Source of the DNA: JAUIET01 sp964352475
GTDB taxonomy: Bacteria > Pseudomonadota > Gammaproteobacteria > Pseudomonadales > JAUIET01
Direction of reading: 5' to 3'
NCBI GenBank assembly: GCA_964352475.1
Contig: CAYGSL010000011.1
Coordinates: 1-64,000 of the forward strand
Length of the DNA stretch: 64,000 nucleotides
The position numbers and the translations under genes are program-made. Below are positions 34,787-43,861 of the stretch, in pieces. The notes under the pieces were generated by a model. It did not search any database and was not told the DNA's origin. It was given only the letters and a program-made list of their open reading frames with translations. How positions within the stretch are numbered: the stretch's first letter is position 1; each line of letters begins with the position of its first letter.

Positions 34787-36427
34787 TTAGTCTTCACCGT
34801 ATTCTGAACGAACCAGTAGTTCATGGTACTTGGCGCGATCAATGGCGGCTCTCTCCGAGCGGTCACTCACTGAGAAGAACCACGCTACAGCAAACGCCAG
34901 CGGCATGGTGAATAAGGCCGGGTAATTATATGGGAACAAAGGTTCATCGAATCCAAGCACAGACACCCAGACTTGAGGACCGATAATAATCAGTCCAACC
35001 GATGAAATTAGCCCCAGCGTCGCTCCAAGAATTGCCCCTCGCGTTGTAAGCCCTGCCCAGAACAATGATAAAAACAGTATTGGAAAATTAACTGATGCGG
35101 CAACCACCATAGGCATGGTCGCGATAAAAGCAACGTTTTCGTTTTGAAACAAGATACCCAGGCCAACCGCGATTACGCCGATTACTAGCGTGGTTAAACG
35201 GGTTAATTGCATCTCCTTTTTGGGGTCAGGATTGCCTTTGCACAGTACTTCGGCGTACAAGTCATGCGATATTGCTGCCGCGCCGGAAACGGTTAAGCCT
35301 GCAACAACGGCAAGTATCGTCGCGAACGACACAGCCGACATAAATCCGGTTAACAGGCTGCCACCTACTGCGTTGGACAGGTGTATTGCTGCCATATTGC
35401 CGCCGCCCAACAATTGGCCATTTTCATCAAAAAACTGAGGGTTGTTGTACAGCAAGTACACGGTACCGAAGCCCACGATAATCAACAGCAAATAGAAATA
35501 GCCCATGAACAAGCTTGCATAGAATGCAGATTTCTTTGCTTCGTGCGCATTTGGCACAGTGAACAGACGCATCAGGATATGCGGCAAGCCCAACACGCCG
35601 AACAGCATAGAGGTTAAGATGGTTGCCACCTGGATTGGGTCTTTGAAAGCAACACCAGGTGACAGCATTCGTTCGCCCAAGGGGTGATTGTCAGCCGCTC
35701 CTTGCAGCAAGTCAGAGAAACTGAAATTCGCTTCCTTCATGACCAGGAAGGCGAGCACAGTGACGCCTGTCATTAGCAACAGCGCTTTAATGATTTGCAC
35801 CCAGGTGGTTGCGAGCATGCCACCAAAGGTCACATAGGCCAATACCAATACGGCCACTGTGACAACAGCCACTTCATACGGCAGCCCAAACAACAATTCT
35901 ATCAATTTACCCGCACCCACCATCTGCGCAATCAAGTACAGAATCACAACCACGATGGTGCCAATGATGGCGACATAACGTATTCGACTTTTCTCGAGTC
36001 GCATGGACACAACATCCACAAACGTGAAGTTGCCCAGATTGCGAACTCGCCGGGCCAGCAGAAACAACATCAACGGCCACGCGGAAAAAGCGCCCAGTGA
36101 CAAAACCAGTCCGTCGAATCCGGCGCCAAACATCAAGGCCGTGATACCTAGAAATGAGGCAGCTGACATAAAATCACCAGCAATCGCAGTACCATTCTTG
36201 AGGCCGGAGATATTGCCTCCAGCGTTATAGAATTCGCTGCTGTTGCGTGTGTTTCGCGCCGCCCAATAGCTTATTCCCAAGGTTGCAGCAACAAAGGCCA
36301 GGAAAATAACTATCGCGGACATGTTTAATGGTTGGCGCTGTACTTCGCCTTCAATGGCGCCAGCTGCGTTTACAATCGTACTCGCGCTCAACAGCAATAC
36401 GGCTATCAATGAGGAAAGACATTTCAT
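34787..36427 (-). CDS. SSS-family sodium/solute symporter, ActP/PaaL-like, probable phenylacetate uptake
   Basis: Inner-membrane cation symporter of 546 aa with a cleavable signal (ending near VNAAG) and about thirteen hydrophobic segments. The beginning GEVQRQPLNMSAIVIFLAF and YNAGGNISGLKNGTAIAGDFMSAASFLGI are very close to acetate permease ActP. The P. putida phenylacetate permease PaaL (PhaJ) belongs to the same group, and here the gene lies next to paaK, so phenylacetate is at least as likely as acetate. It overlaps the DUF485 partner gene by 4 bp, as in actP loci. Confidence 0.88.
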   Translation of the reverse strand: MKCLSSLIAVLLLSASTIVNAAGAIEGEVQRQPLNMSAIVIFLAFVAATLGISYWAARNTRNSSEFYNAGGNISGLKNGTAIAGDFMSAASFLGITALMFGAGFDGLVLSLGAFSAWPLMLFLLARRVRNLGNFTFVDVVSMRLEKSRIRYVAIIGTIVVVILYLIAQMVGAGKLIELLFGLPYEVAVVTVAVLVLAYVTFGGMLATTWVQIIKALLLMTGVTVLAFLVMKEANFSFSDLLQGAADNHPLGERMLSPGVAFKDPIQVATILTSMLFGVLGLPHILMRLFTVPNAHEAKKSAFYASLFMGYFYLLLIIVGFGTVYLLYNNPQFFDENGQLLGGGNMAAIHLSNAVGGSLLTGFMSAVSFATILAVVAGLTVSGAAAISHDLYAEVLCKGNPDPKKEMQLTRLTTLVIGVIAVGLGILFQNENVAFIATMPMVVAASVNFPILFLSLFWAGLTTRGAILGATLGLISSVGLIIIGPQVWVSVLGFDEPLFPYNYPALFTMPLAFAVAWFFSVSDRSERAAIDRAKYHELLVRSEYGED

Positions 36428-36702
36428 TGCGCTCGCTCCGCTGTTTGAGCATCTTCTTTAAGCTGCTCCTTTTTTGCGACACTAAGAAACAAGAACTCCA
36501 GTGATATAAACAGAATGATCAAGAATATGAACAGCAACAGTGCTCCGTTCATCAAACCATAGCCTACAGGCTCTGATAGAAAAGCACCGGCGTCGGTCCA
36601 CGCAAGCGCGAATGAGAAATAAAATGCCAGGGCGATTATCGAGAAGAGAAAGCGCCGTCGAGTTCTAGTCGCAATTGCTTTTAGCTTTTGATCGTTGGTC
36701 AT
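36424..36702 (-). CDS. DUF485 membrane protein (YjcH-like), symporter partner
   Basis: Small inner-membrane protein of 92 aa with two hydrophobic helices (FLFSIIALAFYFSFALAW and GYGLMNGALLLFIFLIILFI) and charged ends. DUF485 genes typically sit directly upstream of actP-type symporters, and here the stop and start overlap by 4 bp (ATGA). It is probably needed for assembly or function of the symporter. The upstream gap to paaK is 41 bp on the same strand, so paaK, this gene and the symporter gene likely form one transcript. Confidence 0.9.
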   Translation of the reverse strand: MTNDQKLKAIATRTRRRFLFSIIALAFYFSFALAWTDAGAFLSEPVGYGLMNGALLLFIFLIILFISLEFLFLSVAKKEQLKEDAQTAERAQ

Positions 36703-36743
36703 GGTCTGCTCGTTATTCTGATTCTAAAGAGACGTTGAGTGGC

Positions 36744-38027
36744 TCAGCGCTTATCTATAACACGCTTGGCTTTTCCTTCTGAGCGCGGAATACTGCCAGG
36801 TGCCTGCAAGTTAATGCTGGCGGACACTCCGATCAACCCCTTGATTTTTTGTTGCAATTCCCTGCATCGCCCGTCGTTATCGGAAGAGGCGTCGGCCGCT
36901 TCTACTTGTACGCTGATCTGATCCAAATTGCCTTGCCGCTCTACTTCAATCAAATAGTGCGGAGCAAAACCACCGACGTTTAGTATCTGTTCCTCAATCT
37001 GTGTTGGGAAAACGTTAACACCCCTGATGATCAGCATGTCGTCGCTTCGGCCGGTTATCTTATCCATGCGCCGCATGGTTCGCGATGTGCCTGGCAATAG
37101 ACGTGTTAAATCTCGCGTGCGATAACGAATCATTGGCATGCCTTGCTTTTGCAAATTAGTAAATACCAATTCACCTTCTTCGCCATCGGGCAGCACTTCA
37201 CCGGTTTCCGGGTTAATGATTTCTGGGTAAAAATGATCTTCCCAGATGGTGGGCCCGTCTTTGCCTTCCACACATTCCTGGGCAACACCCGGCCCCATTA
37301 CTTCTGATAAGCCATAAATATCAACCGCATCTATATCCAGACGTTTTTCCAGTTCCTGGCGCATTGATCCGGTCCAGGGTTCTGCGCCAAAAATGCCCAC
37401 GCGTAAGCTTAAGGCCTTGGGGTCTATTCCCTGGCGATCAATTTCGTCGGCAATATTCAGCATATAGCTGGGCGTGACCATAATGATGTCAGGATCGAAG
37501 TCGTGAATCAGCTGAACCTGCTTTTCGGTTTGCCCGCCAGACATTGGAATAACGGCGCAGCCCAATCGCTCCGCGCCATAGTGCGCGCCTAGCCCGCCAG
37601 TGAATAAACCGTAGCCGTAAGAAACATGAACCTTGTCCTTGGGGCGTCCGCCGGCGGCATAGATAGAACGCGCTACCACTTGAGCCCAGGCATCAATGTC
37701 TGCCTGCGTATAACCAACGACTGTGGGTTTGCCAGTGGTGCCACTGGACGCATGCACTCGCACAATGTCATCCATGGGGGTGCAGAACATCCCAAAGGGG
37801 TAGTTGTCACGCAAATCTGCCTTGGTAGTAAATGGAAACTTAGCCAAATCTTCCAGCTGAGCGAAATCGTCCGGGTGAACACCGTGTTGATCAAATTTCT
37901 GTTTGTACACCGGGGAATGCTGATAAACGCGCTGCAGAGTGTCACGCATGTGCCGGGTTTGCTGGTCTCGCAACTCGTCAATGCTGGCGTTTTCTATGGC
38001 CTCAAGGCCGGTAGTGCTGTCCGACAT
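36744..38027 (-). CDS. paaK: phenylacetate-CoA ligase
   Basis: Activates phenylacetate to phenylacetyl-CoA with ATP, in the cytoplasm, the entry step of the paa pathway. The 427 aa have the ANL-fold motifs of PaaK: HASSGTTGKPTVVGYTQAD (nucleotide loop, about residues 90-108), SYGYGLFTGGLGAHYGAERLG, and YGLSEVMGPGVAQEC, then RTRDLTRLLPG and GRSDDMLIIRGVNVFPTQIEE. Length and the C-terminal lid match PaaK. It is transcribed away from paaZ, with a 240-bp divergent control region carrying the GTGTATCAT repeats. Confidence 0.96.
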   Translation of the reverse strand: MSDSTTGLEAIENASIDELRDQQTRHMRDTLQRVYQHSPVYKQKFDQHGVHPDDFAQLEDLAKFPFTTKADLRDNYPFGMFCTPMDDIVRVHASSGTTGKPTVVGYTQADIDAWAQVVARSIYAAGGRPKDKVHVSYGYGLFTGGLGAHYGAERLGCAVIPMSGGQTEKQVQLIHDFDPDIIMVTPSYMLNIADEIDRQGIDPKALSLRVGIFGAEPWTGSMRQELEKRLDIDAVDIYGLSEVMGPGVAQECVEGKDGPTIWEDHFYPEIINPETGEVLPDGEEGELVFTNLQKQGMPMIRYRTRDLTRLLPGTSRTMRRMDKITGRSDDMLIIRGVNVFPTQIEEQILNVGGFAPHYLIEVERQGNLDQISVQVEAADASSDNDGRCRELQQKIKGLIGVSASINLQAPGSIPRSEGKAKRVIDKR

Positions 38028-38101
38028 GGATCCTCCGCTCTATTGTTCTCATTTACAGTTATGTTGGGCGCTTGCAGGTCAGCGCGACAAACCCGCTTAC
38101 G

Positions 38102-38119
38102 GCGTATGATGGCATACGC
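38102..38119. repeat. 7-bp perfect inverted repeat GCGTATG-ATGG-CATACGC
   Basis: Perfect 7-bp arms around a 4-bp loop in the paaK-paaZ intergenic region, 75 bp upstream of the paaK start. It could form a hairpin in the paaK leader or act as an operator. It has no T-run, so it is not a terminator. Confidence 0.4.
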
Positions 38120-38130
38120 TGGAGATCACA

Positions 38131-38196
38131 ATGATACACCAAGCCGTTCAATAATATAATACAATAAATTGACCATAATCTGAAAATGTGTATCAT
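38131..38196. promoter_or_regulatory. paired PaaX-type half-sites ATGATACAC...GTGTATCAT
   Basis: Exact 9-bp inverted repeat (38131-38139 and 38188-38196) separated by 48 bp in the divergent paaK/paaZ region. The same GTGTATCAT element recurs at 42840 before paaA. The core TGATAC is close to the TGATTC core of the known PaaX operator, and paaX is in this operon. Binding by PaaX and induction by phenylacetyl-CoA is inference. Confidence 0.65.
38169..38196 (+). promoter_or_regulatory. predicted sigma70 promoter of paaZ
   Basis: TTGACC (38169-38174), 16-bp spacer, TATCAT (38191-38196), with the -10 box inside the GTGTATCAT half-site, so a bound repressor would block it. The same TTGAYC-N16-TATCAT design is found before paaA. 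Confidence 0.6.
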
Positions 38197-38267
38197 ATTA
38201 TCACTTGCCAGGCGTCCCTGTCGTGGCGACTGCTCAGACGGTTAATACCAGATAACGGAGTCTAACA

Positions 38268-40313
38268 ATGAAAACAATGAGCTATGTGCACGGTGAATGG
38301 GTTGAGGGGCAAGGCGACGGCAAGGCTGTCTTTGATGCGGTAACCGGCGAACAAATTTGTCAGGTCAGCAGCGACGGTATTGATTTTCAGAAGGTACTTG
38401 ATCACGGTCGGGATAAAGGTGGGCCGGCCTTACGTGCAATGACCACCCACGCCCGCGGCGCCATGTTGAAAGAGCTTGGCAAGCATCTGATGTCAAAGAA
38501 AGATGACTTCTACGCCTTGTCGGCGCGCACAGGTGCCACCAAGCCCGATGGCGGTGTTGATATTGAAGGCGGTATAGGCACTTTATTTGCCTACGCGGGT
38601 GTCGCCAAGCGAGAGTTTGCGAACGAAACGTTTATTGTAGAAGGCGCACCCGAAGCACTTTCAAGAAACGGTACGTTCGTGGCGCGGCACATACTCGTGC
38701 CCAAGCGCGGTGTCTCTGTGCACATCAATGCATTCAACTTTCCGTGCTGGGGAATGCTGGAGAAAATTGCTCCCAGTCTGGTTGCGGGCGTGCCTGTTAT
38801 CGTAAAACCAGCCACTGATTCTGCTTATTTAACTGAGGCAATGGTAAAAGAGATAGTAGCTTCCAATTTATTACCAGAGGGCGCTATTCAACTGATCTGC
38901 GGGCGCACAGGCGACCTGCTTGACCGGCTTACAGAGCAAGATACGGTCACCTTCACTGGCTCGGCATCAACCGGCCAAACCTTACGGGCACACCCCAATA
39001 TTATTGCGCGCAGTATCCCCTTCACAATGGAAGCCGATTCGCTGAACTGCAGCATTCTTGGTGAGTCTGTGCAAACCGAAGATCCCGAGTTCGATTTGTT
39101 CGTTAAAGAAGTGGCAAGGGAAATGACTGTGAAAGCGGGGCAAAAATGCACCGCGATTCGGCGCGTGATTGTTCCGGCTGAGCGTGTTGCTGACGTGCAG
39201 AGCGCGTTGATCGATCGCCTGAGTAAAATAGTGATCGGCGACCCTGCTGAAGAGGGTGTACGTATGGGACCTCTTCTGGGTGCAGCTCAAAAAGCAGACG
39301 TGCAGGCCAATGTTAATGCGCTTGCGGAAGTTTGTGAGATAGTGCTGGGCGGCAATGATGATTTTGCGATTCAGGGCGAGCGCGCTAATCGTGATGCGTT
39401 TTACCCACCTACATTATTGTATTGTGCCAACCCAATTGAAGCATCCGGTCCACACAGTATCGAAGCCTTCGGTCCCGTCAGTACCATCATGCCCTATCGA
39501 ACTACAGAAGAGGCAGTACACATTGCCGGATTGGGGAAAGGCAGTCTGGTCGGCTCGGTGTTTACATACAACGACCAAGAGGCAGCCGATTTGATTTTAG
39601 GCGCTGCCGCTTACCATGGCCGTATGCTGGTGATTAACCGCGATTGCGCAAAAGAATCAACTGGCCATGGCTCGCCATTGCCCTCACTTGTTCACGGTGG
39701 CCCTGGCCGCGCTGGAGGCGGTGAAGAGTTGGGTGGCGCACGCGCGGTTAAGCACTATATGCAAAGAACCTCGGTTCAGGGTTCACCCAGTACGCTAACA
39801 GCGATCACCAAGGAATACATGGCGGGTGCCAATACGGTGAGTGATGGCGTGCATCCGTTCAAAAAATACTTTGAAGACCTGCGTATTGGTGAGCGGCTTA
39901 CCACCCATAGGCGAACGGTGACCGAAGCGGATATCGTTAATTTCGGTTGCTTGAGCGGTGATCATTTTTACGCACATTTCGATGAATTGGCGGCCAAAGA
40001 TTCGCTGTTCGGAAAACGGGTTGCACACGGTTACTTCGTAATCTCGGCGGCGGCCGGTATGTTTGTTGAGCCATCTCCAGGTCCGGTGTTGGCAAACTAC
40101 GGCTTGGAGTCATTGCGCTTTATTGAGCCGGTAGGAATAGGTGATACCATCCAGGTGCACATAACGGCCAAGCAGAAAATTCTGAAAGAAAAACGTCCGG
40201 ATGAAGAGCGCGCAACAGGCGTGGTTGTGTGGGATGTAGAGGTACGTAATCAGAATGATGAAAAGGTTGCCTTGTACGACATATTAACCCTGGTAGAACG
40301 AAAAGACGGATAA
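38268..40313 (+). CDS. paaZ: bifunctional aldehyde dehydrogenase/oxepin-CoA hydrolase
   Basis: Opens the oxepin-CoA ring (C-terminal hydratase domain) and oxidises the resulting semialdehyde (N-terminal ALDH domain). Length 681 aa matches PaaZ. The ALDH domain has FNFPCWGMLEKIAPSLVAG, FTGSASTG, the Glu loop around MEADSLNC and the catalytic Cys in KAGQKCTAIRR. The C-terminal MaoC-like domain starts about residue 540 with DLRIGERLTTHRRTVTEADIV and has the hydratase signature GCLSGDHFYAHFDE plus VAHGYFVIS. It is the first gene of the plus-strand paa cluster, 15 bp before paaG. Confidence 0.97.
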   Translation: MKTMSYVHGEWVEGQGDGKAVFDAVTGEQICQVSSDGIDFQKVLDHGRDKGGPALRAMTTHARGAMLKELGKHLMSKKDDFYALSARTGATKPDGGVDIEGGIGTLFAYAGVAKREFANETFIVEGAPEALSRNGTFVARHILVPKRGVSVHINAFNFPCWGMLEKIAPSLVAGVPVIVKPATDSAYLTEAMVKEIVASNLLPEGAIQLICGRTGDLLDRLTEQDTVTFTGSASTGQTLRAHPNIIARSIPFTMEADSLNCSILGESVQTEDPEFDLFVKEVAREMTVKAGQKCTAIRRVIVPAERVADVQSALIDRLSKIVIGDPAEEGVRMGPLLGAAQKADVQANVNALAEVCEIVLGGNDDFAIQGERANRDAFYPPTLLYCANPIEASGPHSIEAFGPVSTIMPYRTTEEAVHIAGLGKGSLVGSVFTYNDQEAADLILGAAAYHGRMLVINRDCAKESTGHGSPLPSLVHGGPGRAGGGEELGGARAVKHYMQRTSVQGSPSTLTAITKEYMAGANTVSDGVHPFKKYFEDLRIGERLTTHRRTVTEADIVNFGCLSGDHFYAHFDELAAKDSLFGKRVAHGYFVISAAAGMFVEPSPGPVLANYGLESLRFIEPVGIGDTIQVHITAKQKILKEKRPDEERATGVVVWDVEVRNQNDEKVALYDILTLVERKDG

Positions 40314-40328
40314 CATCTGGAGCCCCCC

Positions 40329-41120
40329 ATGAGTTTTGAAAACATAGAGTTTGGCATAGAAGCAGGTGTTGCCACACTGGTGCTTAATCGTCCCGATACG
40401 CTGAATAGTTTCACCGTGGCTATGCACGAAGAAGTGCAAGCGGCGATGAAGACTGTTCGAACGGATCCACGCATTCGCTGCCTGCTTCTCACGGGCGCCG
40501 GGCGAGGTTTTTGTGCAGGTCAGGATTTGAATGATCGCGCCGTGAAAGTAACGGATGAAAAACCGGATCTGGGAGAGTCAGTTGAAAAATACTACAACCC
40601 GCTGATTCGCGGAATTATGAGTCTGGATAAGCCGGTAGTTTGCGCCGTAAACGGCATCGCCGCAGGTGCGGGTGCGAGCATTGCACTGGCCTGCGACATT
40701 GTGTTGGCGGCTCGTTCCGCAGCGTTTGCCCAGGTATTTTGCAAAATTGGTCTTATCCCGGATTCCGGAGGCACGTTTAACCTGCCACGCGCTATTGGCT
40801 TGCCACGTGCCAAGGGGCTGGCTTTATTGGGTGAAAAAATAAGCGCAGAAAAAGCCGAGGCCTGGGGCATGATTTGGCAGGTACTGGATGATGAAGAGTT
40901 AATGGCTGAGGCAACAAAGCTGGCGACTCACCTGGCGACACAACCAACCCGTGGTCTGGCCACCGCTAAAAGCTTGCTCAATCAATCATTTTCGACGGCG
41001 ATGGATGAACAGGTAGAGTGTGAGAAGCAGGCCATGCGAATTCTGGGTCAATCAGACGATTATCAAGAAGGCGTTGCGGCATTTATGGAAAAACGAAAAC
41101 CAAGTTTCACAGGTTCATGA
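40329..41120 (+). CDS. paaG: 2-(1,2-epoxy-1,2-dihydrophenyl)acetyl-CoA isomerase
   Basis: Crotonase-fold isomerase of 263 aa that converts ring-1,2-epoxyphenylacetyl-CoA to oxepin-CoA. Landmarks are LNRPDTLNSFTVAMHEE, GAGRGFCAGQDLNDR (about residues 58-72), NGIAAGAGASIALACDIVLA and FCKIGLIPDSGGTFNLPR, where the Asp of PDSGG is the residue used in PaaG. The ending AFMEKRKPSFTG is typical. An RBS (CTGGAGC) precedes the ATG, and its stop overlaps paaI by 4 bp. Confidence 0.95.
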   Translation: MSFENIEFGIEAGVATLVLNRPDTLNSFTVAMHEEVQAAMKTVRTDPRIRCLLLTGAGRGFCAGQDLNDRAVKVTDEKPDLGESVEKYYNPLIRGIMSLDKPVVCAVNGIAAGAGASIALACDIVLAARSAAFAQVFCKIGLIPDSGGTFNLPRAIGLPRAKGLALLGEKISAEKAEAWGMIWQVLDDEELMAEATKLATHLATQPTRGLATAKSLLNQSFSTAMDEQVECEKQAMRILGQSDDYQEGVAAFMEKRKPSFTGS

Positions 41121-41554
41121 CCCGGGATGAACTAGCGGCGAAATGCGCCGATGTAATGTGGTCGACGGATAAGGCCTCGCAGGGTCTTGGGATGACGATT
41201 AAATCCATGGGCGAAGGTCGCTCAGAATTAAGCATGACAGTACTTGATTCCATGGTGAACGGCCACAATATTTGCCACGGTGGTTTTATTTTCACGCTGG
41301 CAGACTCCGCGTTTGCGTTTGCGTGCAATTCACAAAATCAAATAGCGGTTGCCGCCAGTGGTGCCATCGACTTTTTGCGACCTGCCTCTTTGGGTGACGT
41401 GCTCACCGCGAATGCTGAGGTAGTACACCAGGGGAAACGCAGTGGCATTTACGACATCAAGGTCACCAACCAGCATGGCAAACTAATGGCCACGATGCGC
41501 GGGCGTTCAGCGCGCACTCAGGGCCAATTGCTGGACGGTGTTGAACCCACGTAG
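41117..41554 (+). CDS. paaI: hydroxyphenylacetyl-CoA thioesterase
   Basis: Hot-dog-fold thioesterase of 145 aa thought to rescue CoA from dead-end ring-hydroxylated phenylacetyl-CoA. The PaaI signature NGHNICHGGFIFTLADSAFAFACNS, split around residues 50-74, contains the HGG turn and catalytic Asp. The next conserved stretch IDFLRPASLGDVLTANAEV is present. ATGA overlap with paaG shows translational coupling. Confidence 0.95.
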   Translation: MTRDELAAKCADVMWSTDKASQGLGMTIKSMGEGRSELSMTVLDSMVNGHNICHGGFIFTLADSAFAFACNSQNQIAVAASGAIDFLRPASLGDVLTANAEVVHQGKRSGIYDIKVTNQHGKLMATMRGRSARTQGQLLDGVEPT

Positions 41555-41580
41555 TTCGATCAACCGAGGATTTTCTATTT

Positions 41581-42786
41581 ATGAACGATGCTTTTATTTG
41601 CGATGCAATTCGTACTCCCATTGGTCGATACGGTGGCGCCTTGTCCAAAGTCAGAACCGATGATCTTGGCGCGATACCTATTGCTGAGTTGCTGGTCCGC
41701 AACCCCGGTCTGAATCCGCAGCTCATTGACGATGTGTACTACGGCTGCGCGAATCAGGCCGGTGAAGACAACCGCAATGTTGGTCGAATGAGCGGTTTGT
41801 TAGCAGGCCTGCCAGACACGGTTCCCGGAGTTACGCTGAATCGCCTGTGTGGTTCCGGTCTTGATGCGGTGGGTATGGCGGGTCGCGCGCTGAAGAGTGG
41901 TGAGCAGCAGTTAGTGATCGCTGGTGGTGTTGAGTCCATGTCCCGAGCACCATTCGTGATGCCAAAGCAAGAAGGCGCATTCGGTCGTACGGCTGAGATT
42001 TATGACACCACGATTGGTTGGCGCTTTGTTAATCGATTGATGCATGAGCAATACGGCACCGATTCAATGCCTGAGACAGCCGAAAATGTGGCGGCTGAAT
42101 TTTCGATCGAGCGAGAAGCGCAAGACGCATTTGCATATCGGAGTCAGCAAAAAGCCGCGCATGCTCGCGATCAGGGCTGGTTTGCGGAAGAAATTGTCAG
42201 CGTGCGTATACCGCAGCGCAAAAAAGATGATGTGATTGTCTCCGATGATGAGCATATTCGTGCGGACACTACGCTGGATGCGCTGGCCGGCTTAAGGGCG
42301 GCATTTGTTAAGGATGGTTCTGTTACTGCCGGCAATGCCTCAGGTGTAAACGATGGCGCTTGTGCATTGTTGCTGGCCACCGAGCAAGCCGCCATGGCTA
42401 ACAATCTTCAGCCCAAAGCTCGCGTCGTGGCGATGGCAACGGCGGGGTTGGCACCTAGAATAATGGGCTTTGGTCCGGCACCAGCTACGCGCAAAGTGCT
42501 GGAAGTGGCCGGTCTGTCGCTGGATCAGATGGACGTGATTGAACTCAACGAGGCCTTCGCGGCCCAAGGTCTGGCGGTTACCAGAGATTTGGGGCTTGCC
42601 GATGATGACAAAAGAGTGAACCCGTATGGGGGTGCAATTGCTCTTGGCCACCCATTAGGTATGAGTGGCGCCAGACTGGCCTGTACCGCTATGTATCAGC
42701 TGCATAGAAGCGGCGGTCGTTATGCCTTATGCACCATGTGTATAGGCGTGGGGCAGGGCATTGCGGTCATCATCGAAAAGGTGTGA
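41581..42786 (+). CDS. paaJ: 3-oxoadipyl-CoA/3-oxo-5,6-dehydrosuberyl-CoA thiolase
   Basis: Thiolase of 401 aa for the last two thiolytic steps of the phenylacetate pathway, releasing acetyl-CoA and succinyl-CoA. In contrast to the thiolase-like protein at 30448, all catalytic residues are present: LNRLCGSGLDAVG (nucleophilic Cys near residue 90), GGAIALGHPLGMSGAR (His) and CTMCIGVGQG (second Cys). The start MNDAFICDAIRTPIGRYGGALS is characteristic of the PaaJ/PcaF group. It ends the first paa transcript segment; a 93-bp gap with a promoter precedes paaA. Confidence 0.95.
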   Translation: MNDAFICDAIRTPIGRYGGALSKVRTDDLGAIPIAELLVRNPGLNPQLIDDVYYGCANQAGEDNRNVGRMSGLLAGLPDTVPGVTLNRLCGSGLDAVGMAGRALKSGEQQLVIAGGVESMSRAPFVMPKQEGAFGRTAEIYDTTIGWRFVNRLMHEQYGTDSMPETAENVAAEFSIEREAQDAFAYRSQQKAAHARDQGWFAEEIVSVRIPQRKKDDVIVSDDEHIRADTTLDALAGLRAAFVKDGSVTAGNASGVNDGACALLLATEQAAMANNLQPKARVVAMATAGLAPRIMGFGPAPATRKVLEVAGLSLDQMDVIELNEAFAAQGLAVTRDLGLADDDKRVNPYGGAIALGHPLGMSGARLACTAMYQLHRSGGRYALCTMCIGVGQGIAVIIEKV

Positions 42787-42820
42787 TGCTTCAGTTGATA
42801 ATAAAACGTGATACTAAATA

Positions 42821-42848
42821 TTGATCTATTATGTAATTAGTGTATCAT
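42821..42848 (+). promoter_or_regulatory. predicted paaA promoter with PaaX-type half-site
   Basis: TTGATC (42821-42826), 16-bp spacer and TATCAT (42843-42848), with the -10 box inside GTGTATCAT (42840-42848). A second half TGATACTAA lies at 42809-42817 in opposite orientation. Layout is identical to the paaZ promoter, so both are likely controlled by the same repressor, probably PaaX. Confidence 0.62.
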
Positions 42849-42879
42849 TTAAGCCATTCAAAACGTCAATGGATCCAAC

Positions 42880-43839
42880 ATGACACATTTTGATCTCAGT
42901 GAAGCCGAACTGGAACAACGCTTTCAGGAACGCGTAGACGACGAGCAAAAAATAGAACCCAAGGATTGGATGCCGGCTGCGTATCGAAAGAACCTGATAC
43001 GGCAAATCTCCCAACACGCTCACTCCGAAGTAATTGGTATGCAGCCTGAGGGCAACTGGATCTCGCGCGCGCCTACTTTGATGCGAAAAATCATATTGCT
43101 GGCCAAGGTTCAGGACGAGGGCGGTCACGGTTTGTATCTCTACAGTGCGGCAGAAACACTGGGTGCCAGTCGCGAAGAAATGGTTGATGCCTTGCATGAA
43201 GGGCGAGCCAAGTATGCGTCTATTTTTAACTATCCCTCACTGACCTGGGCCGATATAGGCACCATTGGCTGGTTGGTGGATGGCGCGGCCATCGTAAACC
43301 AGATCAGTTTGCAGCGAACCTCATACGGGCCCTATGCCAGAGCGATGGTTCGCATCTGTAAGGAAGAGAGTTTTCATCAACGCCAGGGTTATGAATCGCT
43401 GATTGCACTGGCCAACGGTAGCGATGAGCAGAAAGCCATGGCGCAAGATGCCTTGAATCGATGGTGGTGGCCGTCGCTGATGATGTTTGGCCCGCATGAC
43501 GCAGACTCTGCCCATAGCGGGCAATCCATGAAGTGGAAAATCAAGCGCAAGAGTAACGACAGCTTGCGCCAGGACTTCGTAGACCAAACAGTACCGCAGG
43601 CTGATTTCCTGGGCTTACGCATTCCCGATGATCAATTGAAATGGAATGAACAGCGAGGTCATTACGACTTTGGCGAAATTGACTGGGACGAATTTGCCCG
43701 CGTAGTGAATGGCGACGGACTGTGCAATCGAGACCGTATACGCCATCATAAAAAAGCACACGATGAAGGCGTTTGGGTGCGTGACGCGCTTCGTGCCTAT
43801 GAGAAGAAAAAACGCAATCAGTCCAGTGCGGCAGCCTGA
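42880..43839 (+). CDS. paaA: phenylacetyl-CoA 1,2-epoxidase catalytic subunit PaaA
   Basis: Di-iron catalytic subunit of the PaaABCE multicomponent epoxidase, 319 aa. It contains the ferritin-like helices with the E-x-x-H pattern in KVQDEGGHGLYLYSAAE (about residues 75-91) and CKEESFHQRQGYESL (about 157-171), which supply the iron ligands. MQPEGNWISRAPTLMRKI matches the substrate region of PaaA. It starts the paaABCDE block behind its own promoter. The C-terminal extension is rich in Lys and Arg. Confidence 0.97.
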   Translation: MTHFDLSEAELEQRFQERVDDEQKIEPKDWMPAAYRKNLIRQISQHAHSEVIGMQPEGNWISRAPTLMRKIILLAKVQDEGGHGLYLYSAAETLGASREEMVDALHEGRAKYASIFNYPSLTWADIGTIGWLVDGAAIVNQISLQRTSYGPYARAMVRICKEESFHQRQGYESLIALANGSDEQKAMAQDALNRWWWPSLMMFGPHDADSAHSGQSMKWKIKRKSNDSLRQDFVDQTVPQADFLGLRIPDDQLKWNEQRGHYDFGEIDWDEFARVVNGDGLCNRDRIRHHKKAHDEGVWVRDALRAYEKKKRNQSSAAA

Positions 43840-43861
43840 TCGATTAGGAGTGGAATAGCTA

